Below are positions 1-5,719 of a stretch of 8,085 bases of DNA, piece by piece. Source of the DNA: Actinomycetes bacterium (GTDB lineage: Bacteria; Actinomycetota; Acidimicrobiia; Acidimicrobiales; Palsa-688); contig JAKAWM010000108.1 of the NCBI GenBank assembly GCA_021827285.1, positions 1 to 8,085 on the forward strand, in the 5' to 3' direction. How positions within the stretch are numbered: position 1 is the stretch's first letter; every line of letters begins with the position of its first letter. The position numbers were made by a program, and so were the translations under genes. The notes under the pieces were generated by a model, which saw only the letters and a program-made list of their open reading frames with translations, was not told the DNA's origin and searched no databases.

Positions 1-1
1 T

Positions 2-100
2 GACTGGGTTTTTGCTATTGCAGTGGTGTTAGCGTTTATAATTGTGTTGATCTCAGTGGCGTTCCTGCTGACGCAGCGCCGGAAGGGAGCAATCGTATGA
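2..100 (+). CDS. C-terminal end of MalF-type sugar ABC permease (5' truncated)
   Basis: The open frame entering from the left edge ends at TGA 98-100 and gives 32 residues: a long hydrophobic stretch (WVFAIAVVLAFIIVLISVAF), then a short basic tail (TQRRKGAIV). This is how the last transmembrane helix and cytosolic tail of CUT1 MalF-type permeases usually look. The stop overlaps the start of the next gene (ATGA, 97-100), and that gene is a MalG-type permease, so the pair would form the inner-membrane channel of one importer. The binding protein of this importer, if it has one, lies upstream of the window. Family assignment rests on context and hydrophobic pattern, since the diagnostic EAA loop is outside the window. 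Confidence 0.75.
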   Translation, partial: DWVFAIAVVLAFIIVLISVAFLLTQRRKGAIV

Positions 101-1041
101 GCGCTGTGGTGGCACCAGTTGACGTAGCCAGGGCTAAACAAAAGCGCAAAGTGGCCGCTGTCGACGCTATACCGCTCCATCTCTATGGGGTGCGCCGCCG
201 CACCGTGAACCTGGTGACCGTGGCATGCGGCATATTTGCCCTGTTTACGCTCATTCCTATCTGGTGGATCTTCGTGTCCTCGACTAAGACCGTCAACAAC
301 TTCAACTCGACGTTCGGCTTCTGGTTCTCGCACCCATTCGTGCTATGGTCCAACCTGAAGGAAGTCTTCTCCAACCGAGAGTCAGGGTCTTTCCTTCAGT
401 GGATGGGCAACACGGCGATCTACGCGAGTATAGGCGGTGTAGGGGGTACGTTGCTGTCGGCGATGGCCGGGTATGGCTTTGCGCGGTTCAACTTCCGCGG
501 TAAGAACATGCTGTTTGTCTTCATTATGGGCGCCCTACTTATTCCAATCGTCGCGTTTGCCGTGCCCCTCTACCTCGTCTACGCCAAGGTACATTTGGAC
601 AGCACGATGCCAGGTATCTTCATCCCGTTCATGATCAGCCCGGTCAGTGTGTACCTGATGCGGGTGTACGCGGGTGTGTCGGTGCCGAGGGAGCTTATCG
701 ATGCCGCTCGGATCGACGGTGCTGGCGAGGCACGTATCTTCCTTAGGATCGCCACGCCCCTGATGGTGCCGGCGTTGGTCACCGTCTTCATGCTCAACGT
801 CGTCAGCGCGTGGAACAACTACTTCCTGCCGTTCATCGTGAACAACAGCGCCAAGCTCTATACCTTGACCCAAGGCATGCAAGTGTGGTTCTGGCATACG
901 AATATCCCCGGCAGCACGGAGAATTTCACCGTGATCACGATTGCAGGGGGGATGGTTAGCATCATGCCTCTGCTCATCATGTTCATAGTGCTGCAGCGCT
1001 ACTGGCGAGGTGGGCTCCTGCTCGGGGGTCTTACGGGGTAG
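97..1041 (+). CDS. MalG-type carbohydrate ABC transporter permease (CUT1 family)
   Basis: This 314-residue polytopic membrane protein is one half of the channel of a sugar importer. After a basic cytosolic N-terminus (residues 1-35) the first helix runs over about 38-58 (IFALFTLIPIWWIFV). Further helices lie near 105-125, 140-162, 170-190, 225-250 and 280-305. The family-defining EAA loop, which docks on the ATPase, is at residues 199-222 (ELIDAARIDGAGEARIFLRI). It is followed by the usual helix with a conserved WNNYFLPF segment. Length is normal for MalG. The ATG is preceded by a strong ribosome site (GGAAGGGAG, 81-89, 7 nt away) and overlaps the stop of the upstream MalF-type gene, so the two are probably translationally coupled. 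No ATPase gene is present nearby; a shared multi-sugar ATPase elsewhere is likely. The substrate cannot be read from the sequence; the adjacent GH127 gene suggests an arabinofuranoside or related oligosaccharide. Confidence 0.93.
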   Translation: MSAVVAPVDVARAKQKRKVAAVDAIPLHLYGVRRRTVNLVTVACGIFALFTLIPIWWIFVSSTKTVNNFNSTFGFWFSHPFVLWSNLKEVFSNRESGSFLQWMGNTAIYASIGGVGGTLLSAMAGYGFARFNFRGKNMLFVFIMGALLIPIVAFAVPLYLVYAKVHLDSTMPGIFIPFMISPVSVYLMRVYAGVSVPRELIDAARIDGAGEARIFLRIATPLMVPALVTVFMLNVVSAWNNYFLPFIVNNSAKLYTLTQGMQVWFWHTNIPGSTENFTVITIAGGMVSIMPLLIMFIVLQRYWRGGLLLGGLTG

Positions 1042-1067
1042 CGTCGGGGCTGGGTGGCTCTAGGACC

Positions 1068-1077
1068 AAGGGAGGGG
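1068..1077 (+). promoter_or_regulatory. Ribosome binding site that sets the GH127 start
   Basis: The purine run AAGGGAGGGG ends 6 nt before GTG 1084. The longest frame would start at GTG 1054, upstream of this run and without a comparable site. GTG 1084 is therefore the better start, which removes ten residues from the longest reading. Confidence 0.75.
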
Positions 1078-1083
1078 CGAAAC

Positions 1084-3096
1084 GTGTCGGAAAAGGTTGT
1101 CCGCACCCCAAGGAGGATAGCGCAGGGCGCGCGGGAGGTCGCGGCTTGGCGACACAGTTTTGTGGGCCCGGTGGTGCCGACCGCAGGGGCGACGGTCGCG
1201 CTCCGACCGCTGGAGAAAGGTGGCTTCCGCCTGGAAGGGGGATTTTGGGGACAGCGCCAGTTGCTCAACCGGGAGGTGACGATACCGCACGGTATAACCA
1301 TGCTGGAAGAGCACGGCAACTTGGAGAACCTCCGGATGGCCGCGGCCAGGAAAAAGGGCGAGTACCGCTTGCCGCTCTTCCGGGACTCCGACGTCTATAA
1401 GGTGCTGGAGGCCATCGGGTGGGAACGCCAGCATGGACTGGCCCCGGAGCAGGAACGTTTTTTCGCGAGTACGGCCGCAGTGTTGGCTTCGGCGCAGATG
1501 TCCGACGGGTACCTCAACTCTTTCTACCAGGTTGCCGAACCAGACCGCCGCTATGCCGACCCCGCCATGGGCCACGAGCTGTACTGCGCTGGCCACCTGC
1601 TCCAAGCGGCAGTGGCTGAGGCACGCGGTCCTGCCCGGCGGGCCGTCTCCGCGGCCGGTGAGGCAAAGCACGGGGGGGCGGTGCGCGGAGGGGATGGGCG
1701 TTTGTGGCCCACGGCTGTCCGCGTCGCTCGGCACCTGCTCTCGGCAATGGGGGAACGGCCAGCGTTTGTACCTGGTCACCCCCAAGTGGAAATGGCACTC
1801 GTGGAGGTGTTCCGCACGTCGGGGGACGCTGCGTACTTAGAGTTGGCGGGAGAGTTAGCGGCGAGAAGGGGCCATAGCCGCCTTGAGTGGAGTTCGTTTG
1901 GTCCCGACTATTTCCAGGACGATGTTCAACTGGAGCAGGCGAAGGAAATCCGAGGACACGCGGTCCGGGCCCTGTATTTGTTGGGCGGAGCGGCCGACCT
2001 CTATAGCGAGACGGGCCGGCCGGAGCTCCTCGCGACCTGCCTGGGTCAATGGGAGGACATGGTAGGGGCTAAGACGTACCTGACGGGGGGGGTCGGCTCG
2101 CGCCAAGAGGGCGAGGCCTTCGGGAAGGCGTTCGAGCTGCCACCTGAGAGCGCCTACTGCGAGACGTGCGCGGCCGTGGCCAGCATCTTGTGGAACTGGC
2201 GCATGCTGCTCATCACTGGCGAGGCACGCTTCGCAGAGCTCATGGAGCGTACACTGTACAATGGCTTTTTGTCCGGTTGGGGACTGGACGGCAAGACCTT
2301 CTTCTACGTGAACCCGTTGCGGAGCCGGGGGGGAGTGAGCCGTCAACCCTGGTTCCGCTGCGCTTGCTGCCCTCCGAACATTATGCGCCTCGTGGCCAGC
2401 CTGGAGCACTACGTCGCCACCGGGACAGCCGCGGGGTTGCAACTGCACCAGTTCATTCCCGGGACGTTCCGCCAAGGCGCGTCGGGTCGCGTCCTGGCCG
2501 GTCGAGTGGAGACGGCTTACCCCTACGACGGCCTGCTGCGCCTGCAGATTGAGGAGGCATCGCCCGGTAACGACGAGATCGCGATCAGGGTGCCGTCGTG
2601 GGTCAGCGGGGCTGAAGTGGGACTGAACGGGGCGGGCATGGAGGCGCAGCCCGGCCCGGACGGGTACTTGCACCTGCGCCGGGATTGGCAGCCGGGCGAC
2701 GAGCTGACGGTGTCGTTTCCCATTCGAGCCCGGGTGGTCAGGCCGGATCCCCGCATCGAAGACGTGGCTGGTTGCGTGGCCTTCGAAAGGGGCCCCCTCG
2801 TCTACTGCTGGGAAGCTCTGGGAACAGCCGCCAGCACATTGGAGGGGATCGCAGTCTCCGCTCGACGAGAGTACACCCTGGAGCGGCGGGCGCAGATCGC
2901 CTCTGAGACGGTCATCGAGCTAGTACGGCGGGGACACCGAGCCAGCCCCGGCGTGGACGGCCACTGGCCGTACCGCGACGTGCCCGCGGCGGGGCCTGAT
3001 GGCGGAGTCGAAGAGGTTGAGTTGCACGCTGTTCCCTATTACGCGTGGGGCAATCGGGGACAAGGGCAGATGAGGGTGTGGGTGCCTGAGCTCTAG
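1084..3096 (+). CDS. Glycoside hydrolase family 127 (DUF1680), beta-L-arabinofuranosidase-like, cytoplasmic
   Basis: A 670-residue enzyme, close to the 658 residues of the reference HypBA1, expected to release terminal beta-L-arabinofuranose from imported oligosaccharides by a zinc/cysteine retaining mechanism. The N-terminal part forms an (alpha/alpha)6 barrel with family motifs LENLRMAA, DGYLNSFYQV, GHELYCAGHLL and GHAVRALYL. The active-site set is complete: Glu344 (in GEAF) corresponds to HypBA1 Glu322, Glu360 and Cys362 (in CETC) to Glu338 and Cys340, and Cys428-Cys429 (in CACCPPN) to the nucleophile Cys417 and zinc ligand Cys418. The 16-residue Glu344-Glu360 spacing matches exactly; the stretch to the CC pair is about 11 residues shorter. 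The C-terminal beta-sandwich shows FERGPLVYCWE and a late PYYAWGNRG motif. There is no signal peptide, so it should act in the cytoplasm after uptake. Odd points: a Gly/Ala/Arg-rich insertion near residues 180-206 and three G tracts of 7-8 bases. Some GH127 members act on other sugars, so substrate is less certain than family. Confidence 0.93.
   Translation: MSEKVVRTPRRIAQGAREVAAWRHSFVGPVVPTAGATVALRPLEKGGFRLEGGFWGQRQLLNREVTIPHGITMLEEHGNLENLRMAAARKKGEYRLPLFRDSDVYKVLEAIGWERQHGLAPEQERFFASTAAVLASAQMSDGYLNSFYQVAEPDRRYADPAMGHELYCAGHLLQAAVAEARGPARRAVSAAGEAKHGGAVRGGDGRLWPTAVRVARHLLSAMGERPAFVPGHPQVEMALVEVFRTSGDAAYLELAGELAARRGHSRLEWSSFGPDYFQDDVQLEQAKEIRGHAVRALYLLGGAADLYSETGRPELLATCLGQWEDMVGAKTYLTGGVGSRQEGEAFGKAFELPPESAYCETCAAVASILWNWRMLLITGEARFAELMERTLYNGFLSGWGLDGKTFFYVNPLRSRGGVSRQPWFRCACCPPNIMRLVASLEHYVATGTAAGLQLHQFIPGTFRQGASGRVLAGRVETAYPYDGLLRLQIEEASPGNDEIAIRVPSWVSGAEVGLNGAGMEAQPGPDGYLHLRRDWQPGDELTVSFPIRARVVRPDPRIEDVAGCVAFERGPLVYCWEALGTAASTLEGIAVSARREYTLERRAQIASETVIELVRRGHRASPGVDGHWPYRDVPAAGPDGGVEEVELHAVPYYAWGNRGQGQMRVWVPEL
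1089..1102 (+). promoter_or_regulatory. Second operator-like site inside the GH127 start region
   Basis: GGAAAAGGTTGTCC matches the operator candidate at 3197-3210 at 13 of 14 positions, including the central AGGT. It lies in codons 2-7 of the GH127 gene (Ser-Glu-Lys-Val-Val-Arg). A repressor bound here could act as a roadblock for transcription entering from the upstream permease genes, or loop to the main site about 2.1 kb away. The Glu-Lys codons alone supply much of the match (GAAAAG), so it could be chance. I see no good promoter just upstream. Confidence 0.3.
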
Positions 3097-3106
3097 CCGG
3101 AGTACA

Positions 3107-3140
3107 GCTGCTATCGACGGCGACCACCGCCCGTAGCGGC
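3107..3140 (+). terminator. Weak hairpin after the GH127 gene, possible terminator
   Basis: GCTGCTA (3107-3113) can pair with TAGCGGC (3134-3140) as seven pairs, one of them G-U. A four-pair inner stem GGCG/CGCC (3119-3122, 3128-3131) closes an ACCAC loop. It begins 11 nt after the GH127 stop and ends before the promoter at 3164, the right place to separate two transcripts. No T-run follows, so it is not a classic intrinsic terminator. Confidence 0.3.
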
Positions 3141-3163
3141 AACCACGAAAGGTGCAGGCCTTC

Positions 3164-3192
3164 TTGACGGGGACCGCTCTCCCCGGTATGCT
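3164..3192 (+). promoter_or_regulatory. Sigma70-type promoter for the binding protein-permease operon
   Basis: TTGACG (3164-3169) and TATGCT (3187-3192) are separated by exactly 17 nt. Both hexamers are close to the TTGACA/TATAAT consensus for housekeeping sigma factors. The predicted start of transcription is near 3199, inside the palindrome at 3197-3210, and would give a leader of about 215 nt before the binding-protein gene. It lies between two same-direction genes where a new transcript is expected, so the second importer can be transcribed separately from GH127. Confidence 0.7.
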
Positions 3193-3196
3193 TCGA

Positions 3197-3210
3197 GGAA
3201 AAGGTTTTCC
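3197..3210 (+). promoter_or_regulatory. LacI-family operator candidate overlapping the transcription start
   Basis: GGAAAA-GG-TTTTCC is a perfect 6+6 inverted repeat around a central GG, 4 nt downstream of the -10 element. Size and symmetry fit LacI-family operators, although those often have a central CG. A protein bound here would block initiation, giving sugar-inducible control. The obvious candidate is the LacI-type regulator encoded at 6681-7745. The pairing of this site with that regulator is inferred from proximity. Confidence 0.6.
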
Positions 3211-3228
3211 ACCCACTAGGAGTGCCGG

Positions 3229-3255
3229 ATGAACAGTCATCGATCACTGGGGTGA
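3229..3255 (+). CDS. Possible 8-residue leader peptide (uORF)
   Basis: Within the leader of the predicted binding-protein transcript, AGGAG (3218-3222) is followed after 6 nt by ATG 3229 and a short frame MNSHRSLG ending in TGA. The ribosome site is as good as that of many real genes here. The uORF ends 7 nt before a perfect stem-loop (3263-3286), so ribosome occupancy could affect folding of the leader. The peptide matches no known leader I recognise, and short frames with a fortuitous ribosome site do occur by chance. Confidence 0.3.
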   Translation: MNSHRSLG

Positions 3256-3262
3256 GACGCAC

Positions 3263-3286
3263 ACCGGAGAGCGTGCCCCCTCCGGT
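3263..3286 (+). repeat. Perfect stem-loop in the binding-protein leader
   Basis: ACCGGAG (3263-3269) pairs perfectly with CTCCGGT (3280-3286) around a 10-nt loop. It sits midway in the long leader, just after the possible uORF. No T-run follows, so it does not look like a terminator; mRNA stabilisation or a regulatory fold are the alternatives. The rest of the leader, 3287-3397, shows only short weak inverted repeats such as GACC/GGTC near 3330, and I recognise no known riboswitch. Confidence 0.4.
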
Positions 3287-3413
3287 CGCGGTAGCGCGGC
3301 TCGAAGCGCACTGGATGACTGACCATGCGGTCTTTCACAAATAGCGGCACTCCCTTCCCCTAACGCGTCCGTACCGCAAGATTGAACAAATGAACACAGG
3401 AGGCCGAAAGTAG

Positions 3414-4769
3414 ATGAGAAACAGAGGAGTTCGAAGGAGCCGCTGGCTGTCACTCCCTCTAGCCGCGACAAGCGTTTCCCTCGTTGCAGTCCCAGTATCG
3501 GCTCTAGTGACACCTGCGGTCACCGCCGGCGCTAGTAGCTCCGGTTTCGGGGTGAATGCCACCGGGACGGTCCAGTTCTGGAACCGAGCGGCCACTTGCC
3601 AGGGCAACCTGTGCAAGGTACTGGTGAACGAGTTCAATGCCACCCATAAAGGGCTGAAAGTGGTCTTGTCCCTCACGACACCAAATGAGGCGGTCCCCAA
3701 ATTGTCCACCGCCATAAGGGCCGGGACTGTCCCGGACGTGGTCGGGCTGAACGACATCAATGTTCCTGTGTTTTCCCGCGAAGGTGCACTGTTCGACTTA
3801 ACACCGTATGTGGACGCGCTCCCTTACAAGAAGAACCTGAGTCCCGGGCACCTGGCCCTGACCGAGTACCAAGGGCACTACTACGGCGTTCCTTATCTGG
3901 CTGACCTGTCGGTGCTCTGGTACAACAAGACCCTCTTCAAGCAGGCAGGGCTCAACCCTAGCCAACCGCCGACCAGTTTTGCGCAGATCCTCTCGGATGC
4001 CAAGAAAATTCAGGCTCTAGGCCACGGGGTTTACGGGTTCTCGTTCGCCGGCGACTGCCAGGGGTGCTTGGGCTTCGTCATGCAGCCTGACCTGTGGGCT
4101 ATCGGTGACAACCTCATCACCGGGCCCATTGGCCACCAGAAGATCAACATCGCCAACAATAAGCCGCTCGCCGAGCTACTCCAGCTCTACCGGAGCATCT
4201 GGGCTGACAAGCTGGCGCCCGCGAACGACCAGACGGACAACGGCTCGACTTGGGGCGCGGACTTCGAGGCGGGCACAATCGGGATCCTCCCTGGCGCCTA
4301 CGGCTTCCTCCCTGGCATTGTCAAAGCGGGCATGACCAGGAACCATTCAGTGGGCATAGCCCCACTTCCTGGACCGACCGGGGGTTACTCTACCTTCGAC
4401 GGCGGGGACGACTTCATTATTCCGAAGGGAGCCAAGAACCCCTCGGGGGCCTGGGAGTTCATTACGTGGGTGCTGGAGAAGCAGCAGCAGCTCATCTACG
4501 CGAGCCACGGCTATACGCCCGTGCGCACCGATATCCTAACCCCCTCCTATTACAGGACCAACCCGTGGAACGCTGTCGCGTTGCAGGCGCTGGCGCACGG
4601 TGTTGCACCGGTTACCACGATCTACAACGCAGCGTTCAACGCGCCGGGTTCACCCTGGTACCAGATGTTCACTCAAGCTGTCTACAAGGGCGACATAGTT
4701 GGGGCACTGAAGACCGGGCAGTCAGGCTTCGAGGCAGTGGCACGCGAGGCTGGCGACCTGGCCCCCTAG
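3414..4769 (+). CDS. Extracellular sugar-binding protein of a CUT1 ABC importer (SBP family 1)
   Basis: A 451-residue MalE/UgpB-like receptor that captures sugar outside the membrane and delivers it to the permeases encoded next. The N-terminus has a basic region (six Arg within residues 1-10), a hydrophobic stretch (about 12-31) and small residues suiting signal peptidase I (VSA at 28-30 or VTA at 36-38). There is no lipobox cysteine, which is unusual if this is a Gram-positive. The mature protein opens with the TVQFWN strand. Typical family motifs follow: PDVVGLND near 105, YYGVPYLADLSVLWYNKTLF near 160-180, PPTSFAQILSDAKK near 185-200 and the late DGGDDFIIPKGAKNPSGAWEF segment. Four cysteines form two close pairs, Cys62/Cys67 and Cys215/Cys218, possibly disulphides. 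ATG 3414 has AGGAGG (3398-3403) 10 nt upstream. The gene is first of three in an operon with its own promoter and operator. The ligand is unknown; an oligosaccharide substrate of the GH127 enzyme is a reasonable guess. Confidence 0.93.
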   Translation: MRNRGVRRSRWLSLPLAATSVSLVAVPVSALVTPAVTAGASSSGFGVNATGTVQFWNRAATCQGNLCKVLVNEFNATHKGLKVVLSLTTPNEAVPKLSTAIRAGTVPDVVGLNDINVPVFSREGALFDLTPYVDALPYKKNLSPGHLALTEYQGHYYGVPYLADLSVLWYNKTLFKQAGLNPSQPPTSFAQILSDAKKIQALGHGVYGFSFAGDCQGCLGFVMQPDLWAIGDNLITGPIGHQKINIANNKPLAELLQLYRSIWADKLAPANDQTDNGSTWGADFEAGTIGILPGAYGFLPGIVKAGMTRNHSVGIAPLPGPTGGYSTFDGGDDFIIPKGAKNPSGAWEFITWVLEKQQQLIYASHGYTPVRTDILTPSYYRTNPWNAVALQALAHGVAPVTTIYNAAFNAPGSPWYQMFTQAVYKGDIVGALKTGQSGFEAVAREAGDLAP

Positions 4770-4826
4770 GTCTCACCGGAATGTAGTACCTCCTCGTGGA
4801 CAAGATCTTGGTGACCAGGCCGGTCC

Positions 4827-4840
4827 GTGGCAAAGGCCAC
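4827..4840 (+). repeat. Small hairpin directly before ATG 4841
   Basis: GTGGC (4827-4831) and GCCAC (4836-4840) form a perfect 5-bp stem with a 4-nt AAAG loop, ending on the base before ATG 4841. The only ribosome-site-like sequence for that ATG (AAAGG, 4832-4836) lies in the loop and the first stem base. If ATG 4841 is the true start, the hairpin would lower initiation; if translation starts at GTG 4796 it is simply coding sequence. Confidence 0.4.
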
Positions 4841-5719
4841 ATGCGTAGTAAACAGGAAAAGGCCTCCTCCAGGGCGGGGGTGCTGTTGAGCACCCCCGCC
4901 CTGCTGTTCGTGTGCACCTTTGTGCTGTTCCCGCTGGGGTTCGCCATCTATATCTCACTAACAGACTGGCCGCTGATCGGGCCATACCACTTCGTTGGGT
5001 TGGCTAACTATAGGAACGCGTTTAGCGACCCCCAGTTCATCCATGCCGTGCTTTTCACGCTTACGTATACGGGGATAGTTACTGGGCCAATATTCGTGGT
5101 TGGCTACGGGCTGGCCGTCCTCGTGCGGTCGAACCGGTTTGGCGCCAAGTTCTTTCGTACAGTGTTCTTCCTTCCTTTCGTGGTTGGGTTGACCACCGTC
5201 TCGTACATGTTTACGCTTGAGCTCCAGCCTAATTCGGGGGGAGTGGACTTTATATTGTCCAAACTGGGGATAGTGTCAGACTCTCAGGCGTGGACGGTCA
5301 GTTACGGGCCCGCGCTAGCCGCCATTTGCGTCATCGTCGTATGGTTCGCGGCGGGGCTAACGATGCTGATCCTGATGGGCGGCATGCAAGCAGTGCCGAA
5401 CGAGCTTTATGAGGCAGCCGAGACGGACGGCGCGAGTTGGTGGGAGAAGGAAAGATTGATCACGATCCCGTTGGTGCGCCGGTCGATGGCCCTAAGCCTC
5501 ATCATTTCGGTCATAGGGTCCTTTCTCGCCTTCAACCAGTTCTTCATCCTGGTTCAGAACAATGGGAGCCTTGAGACGGTAGTCGAGTGGGTATACCAGA
5601 CGGCCTTCAACCAGTACCACTTGGCTTACGGGACCACGATGGCGGTGCTGATGATGGTGGTCATCGCGGTAGTGAGCGGTGCCCAGTTTGTTGCGTTTCG
5701 GGAGCCCACGGAGCGATGA
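4841..5719 (+). CDS. MalF-type carbohydrate ABC transporter permease (CUT1 family)
   Basis: A membrane channel subunit of 292 residues from ATG 4841, partner of the MalG-type protein encoded next. The first helix is at about residues 15-37 (VLLSTPALLFVCTFVLFPLG), followed by the typical periplasmic motif SLTDWPLIGP and VGLANYRNAFSDPQF. The EAA loop that binds the ATPase is at about 188-210 (NELYEAAETDGASWW). Six helices in all is the normal family layout. The start is uncertain: the frame is open upstream to GTG 4796 (307 residues), but that GTG lacks a ribosome site and the extra 15 residues match nothing typical, so I prefer ATG 4841. It lies 71 nt after the binding-protein gene, unlike the tightly overlapped permease pair, and its first codons hold a 15-bp hairpin. 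Both suggest lower permease than binding-protein output. The stop overlaps the next start as ATGA. Confidence 0.9.
   Translation: MRSKQEKASSRAGVLLSTPALLFVCTFVLFPLGFAIYISLTDWPLIGPYHFVGLANYRNAFSDPQFIHAVLFTLTYTGIVTGPIFVVGYGLAVLVRSNRFGAKFFRTVFFLPFVVGLTTVSYMFTLELQPNSGGVDFILSKLGIVSDSQAWTVSYGPALAAICVIVVWFAAGLTMLILMGGMQAVPNELYEAAETDGASWWEKERLITIPLVRRSMALSLIISVIGSFLAFNQFFILVQNNGSLETVVEWVYQTAFNQYHLAYGTTMAVLMMVVIAVVSGAQFVAFREPTER
4870..4903 (+). repeat. Perfect 15-bp GC-rich hairpin inside the MalF-type gene
   Basis: CAGGGCGGGGGTGCT (4870-4884) is followed by the loop GTTG and its exact reverse complement (4889-4903). The arms encode residues 10-21, the entry of the first membrane helix. No T-run follows, so classic termination is unlikely. 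A very stable structure about 100 nt behind the binding-protein stop could protect the upstream message from 3' exonucleases and slow translation of the permease, the role played by intergenic structures in other binding-protein operons such as malE-malF. The structure is directly seen; the role is inferred. Confidence 0.75.

Noticed and set aside
1054..1083. Longer N-terminus for the GH127 protein from GTG 1054
   Set aside because: The strong ribosome site at 1068-1077 lies inside this segment and points to GTG 1084; the extra residues match no family feature.
1855..2673. Long minus-strand frame of 272 codons opposite the GH127 gene
   Set aside because: High G+C makes long antisense frames common; the product resembles no protein family, while the plus strand has a full GH127 active site.
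3390..3413. Seven-codon frame (MNTGGRK) whose stop touches the binding-protein ATG
   Set aside because: It has no ribosome site upstream and simply spans the ribosome site of the real gene; adjacency of TAG and ATG is probably chance.
4855..4868. Third operator copy beginning GGAAAAGG near the MalF start
   Set aside because: Only the left half matches (10 of 14 bases overall) and it is explained by Glu-Lys codons; kept only as a remark.
5587..5715. Longer N-terminus for the second MalG-type protein from ATG 5587
   Set aside because: It would overlap the MalF-type gene by about 130 nt in another frame, and the translated segment does not look like a permease.
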